A stretch of 58,104 nucleotides of DNA from Bacteroidales bacterium (GCA_017961265.1 JAGCXN010000012.1:1-58104), one strand, 5' to 3'. Counted from the first letter of the stretch, positions 17,403 through 27,218 are shown. Made by a program: numbers and translations. Notes: a model not told the origin generated them from the letters alone.

Positions 17403-17432
17403 CAAAGATATTGCTTTTCTTGCAAACAACAA
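17403..17432 (-). promoter_or_regulatory. Full Bacteroidota promoter of the PIN module
   Basis: On the minus strand TTG (17430-17432), then 19 bases, then TATCTTTG (17403-17410) match both boxes of the consensus with ideal spacing. It lies 23 bases before the antitoxin ATG. Confidence 0.8.
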
Positions 17433-17469
17433 ATTTTTCAAACAAATTCTTTCTTCCACAAAAAAATTG

Positions 17470-17477
17470 TACCTTTG
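17470..17477 (+). promoter_or_regulatory. -7 element for the carboxyltransferase gene
   Basis: TACCTTTG followed by CACG fits TAnnTTTG. It is about 90 bases before the ATG at 17568, giving a leader of roughly 85 bases. It is divergent from the PIN module promoter. Confidence 0.7.
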
Positions 17478-17567
17478 CACGTTTTTTCAAAAGGAGGGAA
17501 AGCCTTGAACAATTAGGCTTTTTCCTTGTTTATGATAGAAGAATAAAACAAAAACAGACTAAACTAT

Positions 17568-19355
17568 ATGAGCAAACAAATCAGATTCTGTCTCGTTTAT
17601 CGTGACATGTGGCAATCTTCCGGAAAGTACCAGCCCCGCGTGGACCAGTTGGTGCGTGTCGCGCCCGCCATCATCGATTGCGGCTGTTTCGCCCGCGTGG
17701 AGACCAACGGCGGCGCTTTTGAACAAGTGAACCTTCTTTACGGCGAGAACCCCAACAAGGCCGTCCGCGCGTGGACGAAGCCGCTGCGGGAAGCCGGCAT
17801 CCAGTGCCAGATGCTGGAGCGAGCCCTCAACGCCCTCCGTATGGACCCAGTGCCCGCCGACGTGCGCCGACTGATGTTCAAGGTGAAGAAGGCCCAAGGT
17901 GTCGATATCGCCCGATCCTTCTGCGGCCTCAATGACCCGCGCAACCTCGAGAACTCCGTCAAGTTCGCCAAAGAGGCCGGCATGATCTCGCAAGTCGCCC
18001 TTAGCATCACCCACTCCGACATCCACACCGTGGAGTACTACATGGGCGTGGTGGACAAGGTCGTGGAGTTCGGCTGTGACGAAATCGGGCTGAAGGACAT
18101 GGCCGGTGTAGGCCGTCCCGCCACCCTCGGGAAGCTCGTCAAGGACATCAAAGAGAAATACCCGCACATCCTCGTGCAGTACCACGGCCACACCGGCCCG
18201 GGCTTTTCCGTCGCCTCCACATTAGAGGTGGCCAAAGCCGGCGCCGACATCATCGACGTGGCCGTCGAACCCCTCTCATGGGGTATGGTCCACCCCGACG
18301 TCATCACCATCCAGGCCATGCTGAAAGACGCGGGCTTCGATGTCCCCGAAATCAACATGAACGCCTACATGGAGGTGCGCCGTCTCACCCAAGAGTTCAT
18401 GGACGACTTCCTCGGCTACTGGATCGACCCGAAGAACCGCATCTCCACCTCCCTGCTCGTCGGCTGCGGCCTGCCCGGCGGTATGATGGGCTCGATGATG
18501 GCCGACCTCAAAGGGGTGCACAAAGCCATCAATATGTCGCTGAAAGCCAGCGGCAACAAGGAACTTTCCGAAGACGAGCTTCTGGTGAAGCTGTTTGAGG
18601 AGGTGGCCTACGTGTGGCCCAAAGTCGGCAATCCGCCGCTGGTCACCCCGTTCAGCCAGTACGTCAAGAACATCGCCCTGATGAACATCCTGCAGATGGC
18701 GCAGGGCAAGGAGCGTTTCAGCAACATGGACCAGAAGCAGTGGGACATGATCCTCGGCAAGGCCGGCACGCTGCCGGGCACGCTGGCTCCCGAGATCGTG
18801 GAACTGGCCAAAGAAAAGGGCTACGAGTTCTCCACATCCAACCCGCAGGACAACTATCCGGACGAGCTGCCGAAGTACCGCAAGCTGATGGAGGAAAAGG
18901 GCTGGGAACTCGGCGAGGACGAAGAGGAACTGTTCGAGTACGCAATGCACGAACGCCAGTACATCGACTACAAGAGCGGTGCCGCCAAGAAGAACTTCGA
19001 GCGTGAGCTGGAAGCCAAGAAGCAGCAGTCGAATGTCAAGGTCATCGTCAAGGAGATCAAACTGCCTGAAGTGGTACGCGAGGAACTGATCTCCGCCGTA
19101 ACGGCCCAGCATCCCGACGCAAAGCCCGTCATTGCCCCCTCCGACGGCATTGTGCTGTGGGAAGTGCCCGTCACCGGACAGGGCATGAACCCGCCGATGG
19201 GCACGTCCTACAAGGAAGGCGACACCGTCTGCTTCGTGGAGGCCTACTACGGCCAGGACGAGGTGAAGGCCCTGTACGACGGCAAGCTGCTGCAAGTGGT
19301 GGTCAAGCAAGGCGAGCGGGTACGCAAAGGCGATGTGATCGCGTTTTTGAAATAA
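17568..19355 (+). CDS. Oxaloacetate decarboxylase/pyruvate carboxylase B-like carboxyltransferase without biotin lysine
   Basis: A 595-residue protein with an HMGL-like TIM barrel (about 5-290), the conserved carboxylase domain (about 300-460) and a C-terminal biotinyl/lipoyl-like domain (about 520-595). The metal site of the carboxyltransferase family is recognisable: Asp13 (RDMWQSS), Lys176 (GLKDMAG) and His206/His208 (QYHGHTG). The biotin domain keeps its fold-forming segments (VIAPSDGIVLWEVPV, VKALYDG, QGERVRKGDVI). Where E-A-M-K-M should be it reads E-A-Y-Y-G (558-562), so no lysine is available for biotin. The barrel is also divergent from textbook OadA. It may use a separate biotin carrier or do different chemistry. 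Thioredoxin reductase follows after 16 bases. Confidence 0.75.
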   Translation: MSKQIRFCLVYRDMWQSSGKYQPRVDQLVRVAPAIIDCGCFARVETNGGAFEQVNLLYGENPNKAVRAWTKPLREAGIQCQMLERALNALRMDPVPADVRRLMFKVKKAQGVDIARSFCGLNDPRNLENSVKFAKEAGMISQVALSITHSDIHTVEYYMGVVDKVVEFGCDEIGLKDMAGVGRPATLGKLVKDIKEKYPHILVQYHGHTGPGFSVASTLEVAKAGADIIDVAVEPLSWGMVHPDVITIQAMLKDAGFDVPEINMNAYMEVRRLTQEFMDDFLGYWIDPKNRISTSLLVGCGLPGGMMGSMMADLKGVHKAINMSLKASGNKELSEDELLVKLFEEVAYVWPKVGNPPLVTPFSQYVKNIALMNILQMAQGKERFSNMDQKQWDMILGKAGTLPGTLAPEIVELAKEKGYEFSTSNPQDNYPDELPKYRKLMEEKGWELGEDEEELFEYAMHERQYIDYKSGAAKKNFERELEAKKQQSNVKVIVKEIKLPEVVREELISAVTAQHPDAKPVIAPSDGIVLWEVPVTGQGMNPPMGTSYKEGDTVCFVEAYYGQDEVKALYDGKLLQVVVKQGERVRKGDVIAFLK

Positions 19356-19371
19356 AAATTGAGAACTGAAA

Positions 19372-20322
19372 ATGGAAACAACAAAATGTTTGATCATCGG
19401 TGGCGGACCGGCGGGCTATACCGCAGGGATTTATGCCTCACGCGCCGATTTGAAACCCATACTGATTGAAGGCCCGCAGCCGGGCGGACAGCTCACCATC
19501 ACTACGGAGGTGGAAAACTTTCCGGGATACCCGAAAGGGATGTCCGGGCCAGCCATCATGGACGACATCCGCGAGCAGTCACTGCGCTGCGGCACCGACA
19601 TGCGCTCCGGCATGGTGACGGAGGTGGATTTTTCCAAACGCCCCTTCCGCTGCGTGGTCGATGACACCCAGGAGATTCTGGCCGAAACGGTCATTATCGC
19701 GACGGGCGCGACGGCACGCTGGCTGGGCCTTGAAAGCGAGAAGACCTACCGTGGCTTCGGCGTTTCGGCCTGCGCCACCTGCGACGGCAACTTCTTCCGC
19801 GGCAAGGACGTGGCCGTGGTCGGAGGCGGCGACACCGCCTTGGAGGAGGCCACCTACCTCGCCAATTTGTGCAACAAGGTCTATCTGGTGCACCGCCGCG
19901 ACGAGTTCCGCGCCTCCAAGGCAATGCAGCAGCGCGTCTTCGACACGCCGAACATCGAGGTCGTCTGGAACAGCATCCCCGCCGAAATCGTCGGCGAGAA
20001 ACGGGGCTTCATGAAGGCCGTCACGGGCCTGGCCGTCACCGACAAGAACAGCGGCGCACTGCGCACCCTCCCTGTCGATGGCGTTTTCGTGGCCATCGGG
20101 CACACGCCCGTCACCGAGCTGTTCAAAGACCAGATCGAACTGGATCCGCAGGGCTACATCGTCACCAAACCCGACAGCACCGCCACCAGTGTGGACGGCG
20201 TATTTGCCGCCGGCGACGTGCAGGACCCGCACTTCCGCCAGGCCATCACCGCCGCCGCCTCGGGCTGCAAAGCCGCCATCGAAGCCGAACGCTTTTTGGT
20301 GAATACCGTCCCCGCCCGCTAA
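19372..20322 (+). CDS. trxB: Thioredoxin reductase
   Basis: A 316-residue flavoenzyme that reduces thioredoxin with NADPH. The FAD-binding motif GGGPAGYTAGIYASRA is at 10-25. The redox disulfide Cys134-Ala-Thr-Cys137 (SACATCDGNF) is in the low-molecular-weight TrxB position. The NADPH site GGGDTALEEA is at about 151-160 with HRRDEFRAS following. The C-terminal FAD contact is GVFAAGDVQDPHFRQ. The length is normal. It lies 16 bases after the carboxyltransferase gene, with a short AAATTGAGAACTGAAAA repeat in the gap. A small metalloprotease-like gene follows 2 bases after its stop. Confidence 0.95.
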   Translation: METTKCLIIGGGPAGYTAGIYASRADLKPILIEGPQPGGQLTITTEVENFPGYPKGMSGPAIMDDIREQSLRCGTDMRSGMVTEVDFSKRPFRCVVDDTQEILAETVIIATGATARWLGLESEKTYRGFGVSACATCDGNFFRGKDVAVVGGGDTALEEATYLANLCNKVYLVHRRDEFRASKAMQQRVFDTPNIEVVWNSIPAEIVGEKRGFMKAVTGLAVTDKNSGALRTLPVDGVFVAIGHTPVTELFKDQIELDPQGYIVTKPDSTATSVDGVFAAGDVQDPHFRQAITAAASGCKAAIEAERFLVNTVPAR

Positions 20323-20324
20323 CA

Positions 20325-20792
20325 ATGGGAAACGGAACTGTTTCACAATGGAAGCTTATCCTGTACTTTCTCCTCCAATGGACATGGGGAATTCCCCAGA
20401 ATATCATTGGAGGAGTGCTTTTTCTTGCATGCATCAAGAAGAAGCACTCCCGCTTTATGGGGGCTGCGGTCACAACATGGCACTTCCCCTATAGTGCCGG
20501 TTGCGGAATGTTCATTTTCATCAACGATTTCAACCATATTCCTTCTACAGCCCCCTTCAAAGAAAAACGTAGACATGATTTGCTGGTGCATGAGTATGGA
20601 CATACCATTCAATCCTTGTTGCTCGGCCCGTTTTACCTGCCTATCATTGCACTACCCTCCATCCTTTGGGCCGTTCTCCCCTTTTTTCAAAAATTGAGAA
20701 AAGAGAAACAACTTTCATACTATAATTTTTATTGTGAACGATGGGCAAACCATCTTGGAGACACCTTTTGTAAAAATTTCCGTTTACAATAA
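20325..20792 (+). CDS. Small membrane protein with HExxH zinc motif
   Basis: 155 residues from the ATG at 20325; the longer open frame upstream is a shadow of trxB. Several hydrophobic segments (about 10-37, 48-68, 98-121) flank the motif His89-Glu-Tyr-Gly-His93 in LLVHEYGHTIQS. YCERWAN at 136-142 could supply a third zinc ligand (Glu138). The pattern suggests a membrane-embedded metallopeptidase-like protein. I do not know a named family with confidence. It starts 2 bases after trxB but is distinctly AT-richer, so it may be a later arrival in this operon. Confidence 0.65.
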   Translation: MGNGTVSQWKLILYFLLQWTWGIPQNIIGGVLFLACIKKKHSRFMGAAVTTWHFPYSAGCGMFIFINDFNHIPSTAPFKEKRRHDLLVHEYGHTIQSLLLGPFYLPIIALPSILWAVLPFFQKLRKEKQLSYYNFYCERWANHLGDTFCKNFRLQ

Positions 20793-20834
20793 AAAATCAA
20801 GCATCTTCGCCCCATAAAAAGGAGCAATTTATCA

Positions 20835-20864
20835 TTGGACTTTGCAAACAAATTCGTACATTTG
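20835..20864 (+). promoter_or_regulatory. Full Bacteroidota promoter of the TonB receptor/flavin operon
   Basis: TTG (20835-20837), 19 bases, then TACATTTG (20857-20864) match the two-box consensus with ideal spacing. It lies 30 bases before the ATG at 20895. Confidence 0.8.
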
Positions 20865-20894
20865 CACCCAATTTTCATCAATAGAATATCACCT

Positions 20895-23408
20895 ATGAAA
20901 AAATCTTTTCTGGCGGCTCTCATCCTCGCATTTGTTTGTGGGACTGCATTTTCACAAGAGGACAAGAGTAGCAAAGACAGTGTGACCGTGCAGGGTACTG
21001 AAACGGTCGGCACGGCATTTGACTCCGAAAATGTAGATGACGAGGAGACCTCCACCGGCGGCTTCGTGCCGGGGCTGCTGCACTCCGCTCAGGACGTTTT
21101 CAGCAACAACACCTCCTACACCTTCAGCATCGCCTATTTCAAGGCAAGGGGCATTGACGCGAGATACCAGACGGTGGCCATCAATGGGATAGAGATGGAG
21201 AACCTCGTGACAGGCCGCGCCTCCTATTCGCAGTGGGGGGGCCTCAACCGTGTGTTCCGCTGGCCCGAGAACGTGCTGAACCTCAATCCCACCACCTTCG
21301 CCTTCGGTGATTTGGCTGGATCCACCAACTTCACCACCCGCGCCTCGTCGTACCGCAAGCAGATCCACGCCAACTACTCCCTGACGAACCGCAGCTACAA
21401 CAACCGCCTGATGCTGACTTACGCCACTGGCCTGATGAAGAACGGCTGGGCCGTGGCCGCCTCCGCCTCCACCCGCTTCGGCAGTGCCCTCAGCTATGTG
21501 GACGGCAGCAGCTACCTCGGCGGCAGCTACTTCTTGTCCGTGGAGAAGGTCTTCAACTCCGAACACGCCCTCAACCTGTCAGTGTGGGGTTCTCCCACTC
21601 AACGGAGTCTCCAATCGAATGCCACACAGGAGGTCTATGATCTCGCCGGAAGCCACTACTACAACGCCAACTGGGGCTGGTATGACGGAGAAAAACGCAA
21701 CGCCCGCATCCGCACCACTTTTGAGCCCGTCTTCTTGATGACCTACAACTTCACCCCCGACAACAACAAACTGCAAATCACCGCCAACATCGGGACTACC
21801 TTTGGGAAACAGAGCACCACCTCCCTCAACTGGGCCAACGTGCCGGACCCGCGCCCCGACTACTACCGCAACCTTCCGAGCTACTACAAGGATGATCCGC
21901 TCCTGTTTAACTACTACACAGAACAGTGGACTACCAACGAAAATTTCCGTCAGATTGACTGGATGTCGATGTACGAGACCAACCAGTTGGCGGCACAACT
22001 CGGCAACCAGGCACAATACATCGTGGAGAACCGCGTCATCAGCCACGTGCAGGCGATGGCCAATGCCAACATCATTGCCAACCTTACCGACCATATCAAA
22101 CTGATGGGCGGTGTGGACATCCGCGCCTTCAAACAGCGCAACTACAAAACCATCAACGACTTGCTTGGAGGTAGTTACTGGCTGAACGAAGACAAGTACG
22201 CCGACGGCGAAAGTCCGGACAACCCGTACCTGCTGTACGACGACCTCGACAACATCGGGGCTCACCTCGGCGTAGGCGACAAGTTCGGTTATGACTACGC
22301 ATACCATATTAATAGACAGAACCTCTGGGCAACGGCCAAGTTCACCTACGCACATATCGACTTCCATGTCGGCGTGAACGGCACGACGACGGAAATGTGG
22401 CGTCATGGCTATATGCGTAACGGACGTTTCCCCGACAATTCACAGGGCAATTCTGAAAAGAAGATTTTCTCCGACGGCGGGGTGAAAGTGGGCATCACTT
22501 ACAAAATCAATGGCCGTAACTACCTCGTCCTGAACGGACTTGCACAGACGATGGCGCCGCGCGTCCTTGACGTCTTTATCAGCCCCACCATCCGCAACGA
22601 CTATGTTTCCAACCTTAAGAGCGAAAAGAACCTGATGGCCGACTTCTCCTACATCATGCGCTATCCCTTCATGAGAATGCGCCTCAGCGCCTACTATGGA
22701 ATGTTTATGGATGTCACCAGCCTGTTCAGCTTCTACCACGACGATTACGGCAGCTACGTCAACTACGCCATGACCGGCATCAACAAGCGCAACTACGGGT
22801 TTGAGCTGGGTGTGGAAGTGCCTATCGGCTCGATGTTCACCGTTTATGCAGCCGGCACGTGGGGCGACTACCGCTACACCAACCGTCCGGACGTGACCAT
22901 CACCGCGGACAACGGCTACGACATCCTCGGCAACGGCGAAAGCCAATATACCGAAACTGTCTATTGGAAGAACTTCCACGTGGCCGGCTCGCCGCAAGTG
23001 GCCGCCACCCTCGGCGTGAAGTTCAACTACAAATACTGGTTCGTGAGCATCAACGCCAACTATTTCGACAAGATTTACGCCGACATAAACCCTGAACGAA
23101 GAACCACCGCCGCCCGCGGCACCCTCTCCACCGATTCACCCATTTACCAAAGTCTTATCGCTCAAGAACGCCTCAAAGGGCAGTTCACGATGGACGCATC
23201 TATCGGCAAGAGTTGGAAGATCAAGAACAGCACCCTCGGCTTTAACATTAGCGTCACCAACCTGACCAACAACAAGAACCTCGTCACCACCGCTTGGGAG
23301 CAGCGCCGCTTCGACTACAAGAACTACGATGCCAGCAAATATCCGAACAAGTACTACTATGCATTCGGCACTACCTTCTACCTCGGCATCAACTACACCT
23401 TCCAGTAA
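20895..23408 (+). CDS. TonB-dependent receptor heading a DUF5689/flavin operon
   Basis: 837 residues from the ATG at 20895, chosen because it opens the signal peptide (MKKSFLAALILAFVCGTAFS); the earlier in-frame ATG overlaps the promoter. There is no carboxypeptidase-like domain; the plug starts within the first 60 residues. Plug features include GIDARYQTVAINGIEME (about 95-111), RASYSQWGGLN, and the AGSTNFTTRAS strand. A long tyrosine-rich barrel ends in FYLGINYTFQ with a terminal aromatic. This receptor type is commonly paired with DUF5689 lipoproteins, as here, where two follow after 39 and then 18 bases. The substrate is unknown. Confidence 0.87.
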   Translation: MKKSFLAALILAFVCGTAFSQEDKSSKDSVTVQGTETVGTAFDSENVDDEETSTGGFVPGLLHSAQDVFSNNTSYTFSIAYFKARGIDARYQTVAINGIEMENLVTGRASYSQWGGLNRVFRWPENVLNLNPTTFAFGDLAGSTNFTTRASSYRKQIHANYSLTNRSYNNRLMLTYATGLMKNGWAVAASASTRFGSALSYVDGSSYLGGSYFLSVEKVFNSEHALNLSVWGSPTQRSLQSNATQEVYDLAGSHYYNANWGWYDGEKRNARIRTTFEPVFLMTYNFTPDNNKLQITANIGTTFGKQSTTSLNWANVPDPRPDYYRNLPSYYKDDPLLFNYYTEQWTTNENFRQIDWMSMYETNQLAAQLGNQAQYIVENRVISHVQAMANANIIANLTDHIKLMGGVDIRAFKQRNYKTINDLLGGSYWLNEDKYADGESPDNPYLLYDDLDNIGAHLGVGDKFGYDYAYHINRQNLWATAKFTYAHIDFHVGVNGTTTEMWRHGYMRNGRFPDNSQGNSEKKIFSDGGVKVGITYKINGRNYLVLNGLAQTMAPRVLDVFISPTIRNDYVSNLKSEKNLMADFSYIMRYPFMRMRLSAYYGMFMDVTSLFSFYHDDYGSYVNYAMTGINKRNYGFELGVEVPIGSMFTVYAAGTWGDYRYTNRPDVTITADNGYDILGNGESQYTETVYWKNFHVAGSPQVAATLGVKFNYKYWFVSINANYFDKIYADINPERRTTAARGTLSTDSPIYQSLIAQERLKGQFTMDASIGKSWKIKNSTLGFNISVTNLTNNKNLVTTAWEQRRFDYKNYDASKYPNKYYYAFGTTFYLGINYTFQ

Positions 23409-23447
23409 TCAGAAATCCCTTTCATCCAAATTAAAAAAGATTTGACT

Positions 23448-24677
23448 ATGAATACAATACATAAAATCAAACTGGCTGTCATCGCCGCACTGCTTTTGGT
23501 AGCCGGCGTATCGTGCGACAAGGAGTTAGACGTGGCTCCCGTCATGACTTACGACGGTCAGGCCAACATGACCATTGCGGAACTGAACCAGCTCCATCCC
23601 GTCGGCAGCGAGGACTCCTTCGACTCCATCCCCGCCGGGACGGTCATCTCCGGCATCATCGTCAGCTCCGACCAAGAGGGCAACTGCTACAAGTATTTGA
23701 CCATTCAGGACGAGACCGGCGGCATCCAGATCAAAATTGACAACTCCAGCCTTTATCCGAAATACCAAATAGGACAACGCATCTATGTGGAATGTAAGGA
23801 TTTGGTAATCGGCGACTATCGCAAGAACCGTCAGTTGGGATTCTGGAGCAGCGGCTCGATGGCCGGCATCGCCAGCTCACAAGAACCGTTGTATATCTTC
23901 CGTGACGGCTTGGTGGGTGCTGAACCCGCCCCTATAGTCCTCAATTCCAAAAACGAAGTCACCGAGGATATGCTCAACCGGTTGGTCATCCTGAAAGAAT
24001 GCCACTTCGCCAATCCAGGAGAAACCTACAGCGACCCCGCTGCCAGCACCTCCCGTGACATCGTGATGTCCGACAACAGCATCATCGTGCTGCGCACCAG
24101 CAACTACGCCAAGTTCGCCTCGCAGCCGCTGCCCAACGGCACGGGCGACATCGTCGGCATCCTCACCGTCTATAACACCACCCTCCAGCTCACCATCCGC
24201 GACCTCAATGACGTGCGTATCGCCAACACGCCCGCCGTCGAAACAGTTGAACTCTACAGTGTGGACTTCAGTAACGACCCCATCGCCAATCAGGGGTGGT
24301 CGGTACTTGGCGACGAAGGATGGTTCTATTACACCCAAGGTGCTGCGTTTGCCATCCAGAACCAAGCTACAACCGCCATCGACAGCTGGCTCGTTTCCCC
24401 CGCCCTTAGCAACCTCGGCGGCTACGACAACGTGACCCTCTCCATGCCTAACGAACAGTGCCAAGTGACGAACGGGACAGCATACAAATATTATTCTGTC
24501 GATTTCAACGGCACCGACGTAAATAGTGCCACATGGACGGAAATTCCGTCCAACGGCATACTGCCCGCGGAAGTCACCAACAATCCCAATCTCCGCATCG
24601 CCTTCCGTTTCAACGGGATCAACGGCGACTTCTGGCGTATTTCGGAGCTTAAAATCACTGGTGTTACCAACAACTAA
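23448..24677 (+). CDS. Surface lipoprotein with DUF5689 domain (1)
   Basis: 409 residues from the ATG at 23448. A lipoprotein signal ends in VAGVSC, and the residues after the cysteine are acidic (DKELD), as in Bacteroidota surface-export signals. A DUF5689 OB-fold-like domain lies at about 50-240 (TVISGIIVSSDQEGNCYKYL, IQDETGGIQIKID). A C-terminal jelly-roll-like domain of about 140 residues follows (WLVSPALSNLGGYDNVTLSM; choice-of-anchor-like). It is co-transcribed with the receptor and probably sits over it as a ligand-binding partner. The next gene is a paralogue with the same domain order and the same final V-T-N-N. Confidence 0.82.
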   Translation: MNTIHKIKLAVIAALLLVAGVSCDKELDVAPVMTYDGQANMTIAELNQLHPVGSEDSFDSIPAGTVISGIIVSSDQEGNCYKYLTIQDETGGIQIKIDNSSLYPKYQIGQRIYVECKDLVIGDYRKNRQLGFWSSGSMAGIASSQEPLYIFRDGLVGAEPAPIVLNSKNEVTEDMLNRLVILKECHFANPGETYSDPAASTSRDIVMSDNSIIVLRTSNYAKFASQPLPNGTGDIVGILTVYNTTLQLTIRDLNDVRIANTPAVETVELYSVDFSNDPIANQGWSVLGDEGWFYYTQGAAFAIQNQATTAIDSWLVSPALSNLGGYDNVTLSMPNEQCQVTNGTAYKYYSVDFNGTDVNSATWTEIPSNGILPAEVTNNPNLRIAFRFNGINGDFWRISELKITGVTNN

Positions 24678-24695
24678 CCCTAAATTTTGTTGAAA

Positions 24696-25997
24696 ATGAA
24701 CAAGATACAGTATATGAAACGATTCAGTGGATTTATTATCGCCCTGTTGGTTATAAGTGCTCTCGTCGTATCCTGCGACAAGAAATGGGACGAACCCGCT
24801 TTCAATGTTCCCACCTATACGGGGCCGGCGGCGAACAAGACCCTTCAGGACATCATCGACGTGTATGCCAGCGCTGGCAAGATGGACTCCATCTGCCACG
24901 CCACCGACACTTTCATCGTCAAGGCTGTCGTGGTCAGTTCCGATGAAGGTGGCAATTTCTACAAGACGATGGTCGTGCAGGACGAAACGGCAGCCCTCGA
25001 AATCCAGATCAACAAGTCGGGACTTTACGCCGACTATCCTGTCGGACAGACCGTCTATATCAAATGTAACGGACTGGTGGTGGGCAACTACCACGGAATT
25101 TACCAGATCGGCTGGATTTACGAAGGTTCCGTCGGCCGCATTGACGGGAATTTCCTTGACCGCTACCTATTCAAGGATGGTATGCCTAAGGAAGTAACAC
25201 CCGTTGATATTACCTCGCCTGCCGGAATCAATTCGGGCAATGTGTGCCGTCTGGTACGCATCCGCAACTGCGAGTTTACCAGCGAGGCCGTCGGAAAACC
25301 GTGGTCGGAGGATGCGATGACCACGTCACACAACATCAGCAAAATCAATGGCACGTCCGTTTCCGATCTGGTAGTACGCACCTCCAACTACGCCAAATTC
25401 CGCAAGCTGCCGGTGCCCGCCGGCAAAGGAGACCTCGTCGGCATCCTCACCATCTACAACAGCACCTACCAGTTCATGCTCCGTGACAATAAGGATGTGC
25501 TGGCTTTCGGCGAAATCACCGATGTCTATCCCATCACCTTCAACAGCAATCTTGACGGCTGTACCGTCAATTCTGGCTGGAGCTACTACGCGCCGCAACA
25601 GATGATCCTGCACCAGAGCATCAGCGGTCAGGACGATAACTTCGTCACCAACGACTGGGCTATGCTCAACCAAGCCATCCCCTACTCCACTGTTGTGGGC
25701 AGCGAGATGACCATCGAGCACATGATCAATTCCATTTCGGGCGTCTATGACCCGTACCAAATTTGCCGCGTACAATATACCACCGACCTCACCAGTGCGC
25801 CCGAAGACTGTGAATGGCACGACTTCACAATGGCCCCGAACGGCTATCTGACCACCGTCAGCCGCATCACACTCGGCGGGTTGGAGAACATCAGCAGCGA
25901 CTTCCGTATCAGAATTTTATATAATTGCACAGGAAATAGCGATATCCAATGGGGTATCAAGGGATTCCACTTCACCAAACTTGTAACGAACAATTAG
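24696..25997 (+). CDS. Surface lipoprotein with DUF5689 domain (2)
   Basis: 433 residues from the ATG at 24696; the ATG at 24714 (MKRFSGF) would give a more compact signal and is an equally good choice. The lipobox is LVVSC followed by DKKWDEP. A DUF5689 domain lies at about 60-270, with IVKAVVVSSDEGGNFYKTMV and VQDETAALEIQIN aligning to the same segments of the preceding lipoprotein. The C-terminal beta domain ends in KLVTNN. It is a tandem paralogue, presumably a second surface partner of the receptor. ribBA starts 3 bases after its stop codon. Confidence 0.82.
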   Translation: MNKIQYMKRFSGFIIALLVISALVVSCDKKWDEPAFNVPTYTGPAANKTLQDIIDVYASAGKMDSICHATDTFIVKAVVVSSDEGGNFYKTMVVQDETAALEIQINKSGLYADYPVGQTVYIKCNGLVVGNYHGIYQIGWIYEGSVGRIDGNFLDRYLFKDGMPKEVTPVDITSPAGINSGNVCRLVRIRNCEFTSEAVGKPWSEDAMTTSHNISKINGTSVSDLVVRTSNYAKFRKLPVPAGKGDLVGILTIYNSTYQFMLRDNKDVLAFGEITDVYPITFNSNLDGCTVNSGWSYYAPQQMILHQSISGQDDNFVTNDWAMLNQAIPYSTVVGSEMTIEHMINSISGVYDPYQICRVQYTTDLTSAPEDCEWHDFTMAPNGYLTTVSRITLGGLENISSDFRIRILYNCTGNSDIQWGIKGFHFTKLVTNN

Positions 25998-26000
25998 TCA

Positions 26001-27212
26001 ATGGATTTCAAACTAAACACGATAGAAGAGGCCATTGAGGATTTCCGGGAAGGTAAATTCCTCATTGTGGTCGATGACGAAGACAGGGAAAATGAGGGCG
26101 ATTTTATCATCGCCGCTGAAAAAATAACACCAGAGAAGGTCAACTTTATGATGCAGTACGGCCGCGGTGTCTTGTGCGCCCCTATGAGCGCCGACCGCTG
26201 CCGCCAGCTCGACTTGGAGATGCAGGTGCGCAACAACACTTCGCTGTTGGGCACGCCCTTCACCATCACCGTTGACCTGCTCGGCCACGGCTGCACGACG
26301 GGAGTTTCGATGTTCGACCGTGCTAGCACCATCAAGGCGTTGGCCGACCCCGATTCGCGTCCGGAAATGTTCGGACGCCCCGGCCATATCAACCCGCTCC
26401 GCGCCCGCGATGGCGGCGTGCTCATCCGCGCTGGTCACACCGAAGCCGCCGTTGACCTCACCCGCCTTGCCGGCCTCCAACCCGTAGGCGCCCTCATCGA
26501 GGTCATCAACCCCGACGGCACTATGGCACGACTGCCACAATTAGTGGAGGTGGCGAAAAAATACGGCATCAAAATCATCACCATACAAGACCTTATCGCC
26601 TACAGAATCAAGACGGAGACACTTATCCGCAAGGAGCAGGAAGTCAACCTGCCCACCGAATGGGGTGATTTCAAACTGATTGCCTATACGCAGCTCAACA
26701 ACGGGCTCACCCATCTGGTGCTGAAAAAAGGCGAATGGAACGAAGGTGACGACGTACTGGTGCGCGTCCACTCCTCCTGTGTCACCGGCGACATTTTCGG
26801 CTCCTGCAAGTGCGACTGCGGGGCACAGCTCCACAAGTCGATGGAGATGGTCGATAAGGAAGGCAAGGGAATGGTGCTGTACATGAATCAGGAAGGACGT
26901 GGCATCGGTTTGGTCAACAAACTGAGAGCCTATCACTTACAGGAACTCGGACGCGACACCGTGGAGGCGAATCTCGAACTTGGCTTCCGTGCCGACGAAC
27001 GCGACTACGGCATCGGGGCGCAGATCCTCCGCGACCAGAAAGCCACCCGTCTGCGGCTTATCACCAACAATCCCGCTAAACGTGCCGGGCTCCTCGGACA
27101 CGGCATCGAAATCGTGGAAACCGTCCCCATCATCATTGAGCCGAACGCCATCAACCGCTTCTATCTCAAGACCAAACAGGAGAAGATGGGACACAATCTG
27201 CATCTGAAATAG
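26001..27212 (+). CDS. ribBA: Bifunctional DHBP synthase / GTP cyclohydrolase II
   Basis: A 403-residue cytoplasmic enzyme that makes both riboflavin precursors. The RibB half (about 1-205) forms 3,4-dihydroxy-2-butanone 4-phosphate; its signature is [12 protein letters not shown] with [16 protein letters not shown]. The RibA half (about 210-400) opens the GTP ring; its zinc cysteines are in [15 protein letters not shown], and [10 protein letters not shown] and NPAKRAGL are further family motifs. Both active sites look intact. It sits 3 bases after a surface lipoprotein gene and 6 before apbE, so flavin supply is tied to this receptor operon. No FMN riboswitch is apparent upstream. Confidence 0.95.
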   Translation: MDFKLNTIEEAIEDFREGKFLIVVDDEDRENEGDFIIAAEKITPEKVNFMMQYGRGVLCAPMSADRCRQLDLEMQVRNNTSLLGTPFTITVDLLGHGCTTGVSMFDRASTIKALADPDSRPEMFGRPGHINPLRARDGGVLIRAGHTEAAVDLTRLAGLQPVGALIEVINPDGTMARLPQLVEVAKKYGIKIITIQDLIAYRIKTETLIRKEQEVNLPTEWGDFKLIAYTQLNNGLTHLVLKKGEWNEGDDVLVRVHSSCVTGDIFGSCKCDCGAQLHKSMEMVDKEGKGMVLYMNQEGRGIGLVNKLRAYHLQELGRDTVEANLELGFRADERDYGIGAQILRDQKATRLRLITNNPAKRAGLLGHGIEIVETVPIIIEPNAINRFYLKTKQEKMGHNLHLK

Positions 27213-27218
27213 CCCATT

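Noticed and set aside
19869..20324. N-terminal extension of the small HExxH gene into trxB
   Set aside because: It is a shadow of trxB. The true start at 20325 directly precedes hydrophobic helices.
25994..26000. FMN riboswitch ahead of ribBA
   Set aside because: Only 3 bases separate ribBA from the upstream lipoprotein gene, and no RFN-like conserved blocks were noticed there or in the operon leader.
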